This document shows, piece by piece, positions 60,746-64,000 of a stretch of 64,000 bases of DNA (its first letter is position 1; every line of letters begins with the position of its first letter). Source of the DNA: Arthrobacter ipis (GTDB lineage Bacteria; Actinomycetota; Actinomycetes; Actinomycetales; Micrococcaceae). The translations under genes were made by a program, and so were the position numbers. The DNA lies in the NCBI RefSeq assembly GCF_014694315.1, contig NZ_JAAOXD010000004.1:223967-287966 (forward strand), in the 5' to 3' direction. Below the pieces are notes generated by a model. It ran no database searches and was not told where the DNA came from. It saw only the letters and a program-made list of their open reading frames with translations.

Positions 60746-61735
60746 ATGAGCAAGCAGCCAGAAGGCACCCCGGTGGAAGGACTGAAGCTTCCCATCTCAC
60801 GGCTGGTCCTGGGCACCATGACGTTCGGCGACACCGCCGATGAGGCCACCGCCGGACGCATGGTGGAGGAGGCGCTCGACGCCGGCATCACCACCATCGA
60901 CACCGCCAACGCGTACGTGGGCGGCGTGACGGAGGAAATGCTCGGCCGCCTCCTCAAGGGCCGCCGCGATGAGGTCATCCTCGCCTCCAAGGCCGGCATG
61001 CCGCACGCGGACCACGGCCAGCACACGCCGTTGTCCCCGCTAGGGCTGCGCAACAGCGTCGAGGGCAGCCTCCGGCGGCTCGGCGTGGACAGCATCGACC
61101 TGTTCTACCTCCACCAGCCGGACCGTGCGACGCCACTGCAGGACACCCTGCGCACCGTGGCGGAACTGGCGGAAGAAGGGAAGATCGGTGCGCTCGGCGT
61201 CTCCAACTTCGCGGCCTGGCAGATTGCCGACGTGATCCACGTTTCCCGCGAGGTGGGTGCACCCACCCCTGTGGTGGCGCAGCAGCTCTACAACCTGGTG
61301 GCCCGGCGGGTGGAAGAGGAATACCTCGAGTTCGCGGCCACCCACAACGTGCACACCATGGTCTACAACCCGCTGGGCGGCGGCCTGCTCACCGGCAAGC
61401 ACAGCTTTGAGGCCAAGCCCTCGGAAGGCCGCTTCGGTGATTCCAAGCTGGCTGCCATGTACACCCAGCGCTACTGGGACAAGCAGCTGTTCGTCTACGT
61501 CACTGCCCTTGCCGCCATCGCTGACGCGGCAGGCATCACTCTCGCCGAGCTGTCACTGCGCTGGCTCGCCTACCGGAAGGGCGTCGGCTCCATGCTGCTG
61601 GGCGGCTCCAAGGTGGAGCAGCTGCGCGCCAACATCGCCGCCGTGGCCAAGGGGCCGCTGCCCGAAGACGTTGCCAGCTCCTGCGACGCCATTGGCTCCG
61701 GACTCCGCGGACCCATGCCGGCATATAACCGCTGA
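60746..61735 (+). CDS. Aldo/keto reductase
   Basis: 329 residues, full length. Barrel features: GTMTFGDTADEATAGRMVEE, DAGITTIDTANAYVGGVTEE (catalytic Asp and Tyr), DEVILASKAGMP (catalytic Lys), DLFYLHQPD (catalytic His), and C-terminal GSMLLGGSKVEQLRANI for NADPH binding. It lies 74 bp after the ABC ATPase gene and is followed by an aldolase gene, so it likely reduces or oxidises a sugar or hydroxy-acid intermediate of the imported substrate. It is a different gene from the fragment at 8253-8700. Confidence 0.92.
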   Translation: MSKQPEGTPVEGLKLPISRLVLGTMTFGDTADEATAGRMVEEALDAGITTIDTANAYVGGVTEEMLGRLLKGRRDEVILASKAGMPHADHGQHTPLSPLGLRNSVEGSLRRLGVDSIDLFYLHQPDRATPLQDTLRTVAELAEEGKIGALGVSNFAAWQIADVIHVSREVGAPTPVVAQQLYNLVARRVEEEYLEFAATHNVHTMVYNPLGGGLLTGKHSFEAKPSEGRFGDSKLAAMYTQRYWDKQLFVYVTALAAIADAAGITLAELSLRWLAYRKGVGSMLLGGSKVEQLRANIAAVAKGPLPEDVASSCDAIGSGLRGPMPAYNR

Positions 61736-61789
61736 CGCATATACAACTGCTATCCGTCACCACCCACGAACTGAAAGTAGAAGATCCAG

Positions 61790-62566
61790 ATGACATCGGA
61801 CCTGGCCATTGAATTCGCCCGCAAGATCCGCGCCCGTGAGCAGGCCGTCGGCTACTGGGCCGTGATGGACGCGCCCGTGGCAACGGAACGCATCGGCCGG
61901 CTCGGCTACGACTACGTTGCCCTGGACGCCCAGCACGGGCTGCTCGGCTACTCGGGCGTGCTGAACGGCCTCATGGCCATCGACGCCGGGCACACCGCCG
62001 TCGGCATGGTGCGCGTGGAGGCCAACGACTTCACCGCGATCGGCAAGGCGCTCGACGCCGGCGCCGTCGGCGTCATCGTCCCCCTCGTGAACAACGCCGC
62101 GGACGCAGCCGCTGCCGTCGCCGCAGCGAAGTACCCGCCCATGGGCGGCCGTTCCTACGGGCCGATGCGCTCGGCGCTGCGCATCGGCCCGGTCCCGGCT
62201 GACTCCAACGCCGCCACCATGGTCTTCGCCATGATCGAGACGCCCGAGGGGCTGGCCAACGTGAAGGAGATCTGCGCGACGCCAGGCCTGGACGGCATCT
62301 ACGTAGGCCCCTCGGACCTGGCCATCGCCGTCGGCGGCGCCTTCCCGGGCGACCCGGCCATCGAGGCCGAGTTCAACGCGGCGCTGGAAACCGTCGCCGA
62401 AGCGGCCGCCTCGGCCGGCATCGCCGCCGGTATCCACACCGCGGCCGGGGACATCGCCGCCGAGCGGCTGCGGCAGGGCTACACGTTTACCACCGTCGCC
62501 TCGGACCTGACCCACCTGGAGCTGGCTGCCAAGGCGCACCTGGCTGCCGCCAGGTCGGAGGGCTGA
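61790..62566 (+). CDS. HpcH/HpaI family aldolase
   Basis: 258 residues, class II pyruvate-type aldolase that cleaves 2-keto-3-deoxy or 4-hydroxy-2-oxo acids into pyruvate and an aldehyde. Characteristic runs are GYDYVALDAQHGLLGYSGVL (early DxQH with catalytic His), GMVRVEANDFTAIGKALDAG, the metal Glu in FAMIETPEGLANVKEI and Asp in GIYVGPSDLA. It is in the operon between the aldo/keto reductase and the sialidase-fold gene. Likely substrate: a 2-keto-3-deoxy sugar acid. Confidence 0.93.
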   Translation: MTSDLAIEFARKIRAREQAVGYWAVMDAPVATERIGRLGYDYVALDAQHGLLGYSGVLNGLMAIDAGHTAVGMVRVEANDFTAIGKALDAGAVGVIVPLVNNAADAAAAVAAAKYPPMGGRSYGPMRSALRIGPVPADSNAATMVFAMIETPEGLANVKEICATPGLDGIYVGPSDLAIAVGGAFPGDPAIEAEFNAALETVAEAAASAGIAAGIHTAAGDIAAERLRQGYTFTTVASDLTHLELAAKAHLAAARSEG

Positions 62567-62569
62567 GGC

Positions 62570-63832
62570 ATGCAGACCACCAACACCGGCTACAGCACCA
62601 TCACGCCCGACGGCGCCGTGAAGCGCGCGGACGGCGCGGACTTCGCGTACCTGCCGGCGCCCACCGTCCAGAGCCACGCCGCCAACCTCCTGACCCTGCC
62701 CGACGGCCGGCTCGGCTGCGTGTGGTTCGGCGGCACCCAGGAGGGCGTGCCGGACATCTCCATCTGGTTCTCCACCCTGGAGCCGGGCAGCAGCCAATGG
62801 TCACCGGCTGAACAGCTGTCGGAGGACTCCACCTGCTCCGAGCAGAACCCGATCCTGTTCACCGCGCCTGGCTCTGGCGGCCAGAACGGCGTTCTCTGGC
62901 TCCTGTACACCGCGCAGAGGGCGGGCAACCAGGACACGGCGGAGGTCCGCCGTCGTACTTCCACGGACAGCGGCCGCACCTGGGGGCCGGTGGAAACGCT
63001 GTTTCCGGCCAACGAAACGGGCGGCGTGTTCGTCCGCCAGCTGCCGGTGCAGCTGCCGTCCGGCCGCCTGATCATCCCGATCTTCCGCTGCGTTACTACG
63101 CCGGGGGAGAAGTGGGTGGGCAACAGCGACGACAGTGCCGTGATGATTTCCGACGACGGCGGAGCCACCTGGCGCGAGCACATCCTGCCGGGAAGCCTGG
63201 GGTGCGTCCACATGAACATCCAGCCTGTGGCCGACGGTTCGCTGCTGGCGCTGTTCCGCAGCCGCTGGGCCGACTCGATCTACGAATCCCGCTCCACCGA
63301 CGACGGCACCACCTGGAGCGAGCCTGTCCCCACCGAGCTGCCCAACAACAACTCCTCCATCCAGTTCGCCGCGCTCGCCGACGGCCGCCTGGCGCTGGTC
63401 TACAACCACAGCCGCGCGGAGGAGAACACCGAGCGGCGGCTCTCGCTCTACGACGAGATTGACGACGACGGCCTGGCCGCCGAACAGGGCCAGCTGGTGG
63501 AGCCTTCCCCGTCTGTCGCCGTCGGAACGGACGACGGCGAACGGCGCGCCTTCTGGGGGACCCCGCGCTCGCCCATGACGCTGGCCATCTCCGAGGACTC
63601 GGGGCGCAGCTGGCCCATCCGGCGGAACCTCGACGTGGGGGACGGCTACTGCCTCTCCAACAATTCGCGGGACGGCCTGAACCGGGAGTATTCCTACCCG
63701 TCCATCCATCAGGGCCCGGACGGTGCGCTGAACATCGCTTACACCTACTTCCGGCAGGCCATCAAGTACGTCCGCGTGGACCCGCAGTGGGCGTATGAGG
63801 GCAGCACCACTCCCGGAGGCGGCGCGCAGTGA
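62570..63832 (+). CDS. Sialidase-fold (BNR repeat) protein, cytoplasmic
   Basis: 420 residues, starting 3 bp after the aldolase gene. No signal peptide. Asp-box-like repeats include RRTSTDSGRTWGPVETLF, VMISDDGGATWREHIL, ESRSTDDGTTWSEPVP and LAISEDSGRSWPIRR, fitting a six-bladed propeller. HAANLLTLPDGRLGCVWFGG is the usual N-terminal strand in bacterial 'exo-alpha-sialidase' family members. Substrate is unlikely to be sialic acid given the operon; a lyase or hydrolase acting on a glycoside of a sugar acid inside the cell is possible. Confidence 0.85.
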   Translation: MQTTNTGYSTITPDGAVKRADGADFAYLPAPTVQSHAANLLTLPDGRLGCVWFGGTQEGVPDISIWFSTLEPGSSQWSPAEQLSEDSTCSEQNPILFTAPGSGGQNGVLWLLYTAQRAGNQDTAEVRRRTSTDSGRTWGPVETLFPANETGGVFVRQLPVQLPSGRLIIPIFRCVTTPGEKWVGNSDDSAVMISDDGGATWREHILPGSLGCVHMNIQPVADGSLLALFRSRWADSIYESRSTDDGTTWSEPVPTELPNNNSSIQFAALADGRLALVYNHSRAEENTERRLSLYDEIDDDGLAAEQGQLVEPSPSVAVGTDDGERRAFWGTPRSPMTLAISEDSGRSWPIRRNLDVGDGYCLSNNSRDGLNREYSYPSIHQGPDGALNIAYTYFRQAIKYVRVDPQWAYEGSTTPGGGAQ

Positions 63833-64000
63833 CCGCGACCCGCCACGCGATTGTCACGGGCTGCAGCTCCGGCATCGGCAAGGCGATCGCCGAACGGCTG
63901 CTGGCGGACGGCTGGACCGTCACGGGGCTGAGCCGCAGCGAGACCTCGCTGGGGCACGGGTTCCGGTGGCTGCACGCGGACCTGTCCAACCCTTCGTCGC
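63829..64000 (+). CDS. SDR family oxidoreductase, 5' part
   Basis: The first 57 codons are visible, cut by the window end. GTG 63829 overlaps the stop of the sialidase-fold gene as GTGA. The frame reads IVTGCSSGIGKAIAERLLAD, the GxxxGxG nucleotide-binding motif of a short-chain dehydrogenase, then GWTVTGLSRSE and LHADLSNPS. It belongs to the same operon as the aldolase. Confidence 0.9.
   Translation, partial: MTATRHAIVTGCSSGIGKAIAERLLADGWTVTGLSRSETSLGHGFRWLHADLSNPSS

Noticed and set aside
61757..62797. 346-residue minus-strand frame
   Set aside because: Antisense of the HpcH/HpaI aldolase, which shows catalytic motifs on the plus strand.
1..64000. tRNA, rRNA, CRISPR arrays or complete transposase genes
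   Set aside because: None was recognised by eye; short or divergent ones could be missed without a search.

Overview
The window is high-GC actinobacterial DNA of Arthrobacter/Pseudarthrobacter type (Micrococcaceae). The basis is strong G/C at third codon positions, many GTG starts and 4-bp ATGA/GTGA overlaps, a DUF4193 protein, and dense sugar-acid, amine and amino-acid catabolic operons each with a local LysR, LacI, TetR or MerR regulator. No rRNA, tRNA, CRISPR array or intact transposase was seen.

Region by region. 1-5.5 kb: the 3' part of metH (B12-dependent methionine synthase) converges on an operon of a lipoprotein with a transcobalamin-like C-terminus and a 974-residue protein that joins all four modules of an ECF vitamin transporter (T, two ATPases, S-like); this is a probable cobalamin uptake system. 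5.7-7.8 kb: SulP anion transporter and a divergent MerR regulator. 7.8-12.9 kb: a decayed, partly AT-richer segment with a deletion junction joining an aldo/keto reductase fragment to a MarR fragment, a frameshifted FAD-monooxygenase remnant, three copies of a 19-bp repeat that look like insertion-sequence ends, and a few orphan genes. 12.9-15.4 kb: a large secreted protein. 15.4-25 kb: a D-glucarate regulon: kdgD, 2,5-dioxovalerate dehydrogenase and gudD, a LysR regulator, and a divergent tctCBA tripartite carboxylate transporter with a coupled UspA protein. 25-29 kb: small hypothetical proteins and a GH13 trehalose-synthase-like enzyme. 29-35 kb: a LacI regulator with paired operators facing an amino-acid-type ABC transporter, a Gfo/Idh/MocA dehydrogenase and a DadA-like oxidase. 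35-38 kb: a GGDEF-EAL protein and a GNAT-like protein. 38-42 kb: TetR, a flavin amine oxidase and a frameshifted APC permease. 42-50.6 kb: mixed genes, including an AEC transporter-P450-SnoaL operon facing a TetR regulator, and small secreted or hypothetical proteins. 50.7-64 kb: acid-sugar catabolism: MFS transporter, SDR, a fused DUF1537 kinase-PdxA2 dehydrogenase, and a divergent operon of Dpp/Opp-type ABC transporter, aldo/keto reductase, HpcH/HpaI aldolase, sialidase-fold protein and an SDR cut by the window end.

The most notable items are the one-chain ECF transporter with its transcobalamin-like lipoprotein beside metH, the one-chain kinase/dehydrogenase predicted to turn a four-carbon acid sugar into dihydroxyacetone phosphate, the three-copy inverted element at 11.94-12.03 kb, and several clear operators. 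Functions are inferred from motifs and neighbours; no database search was possible.
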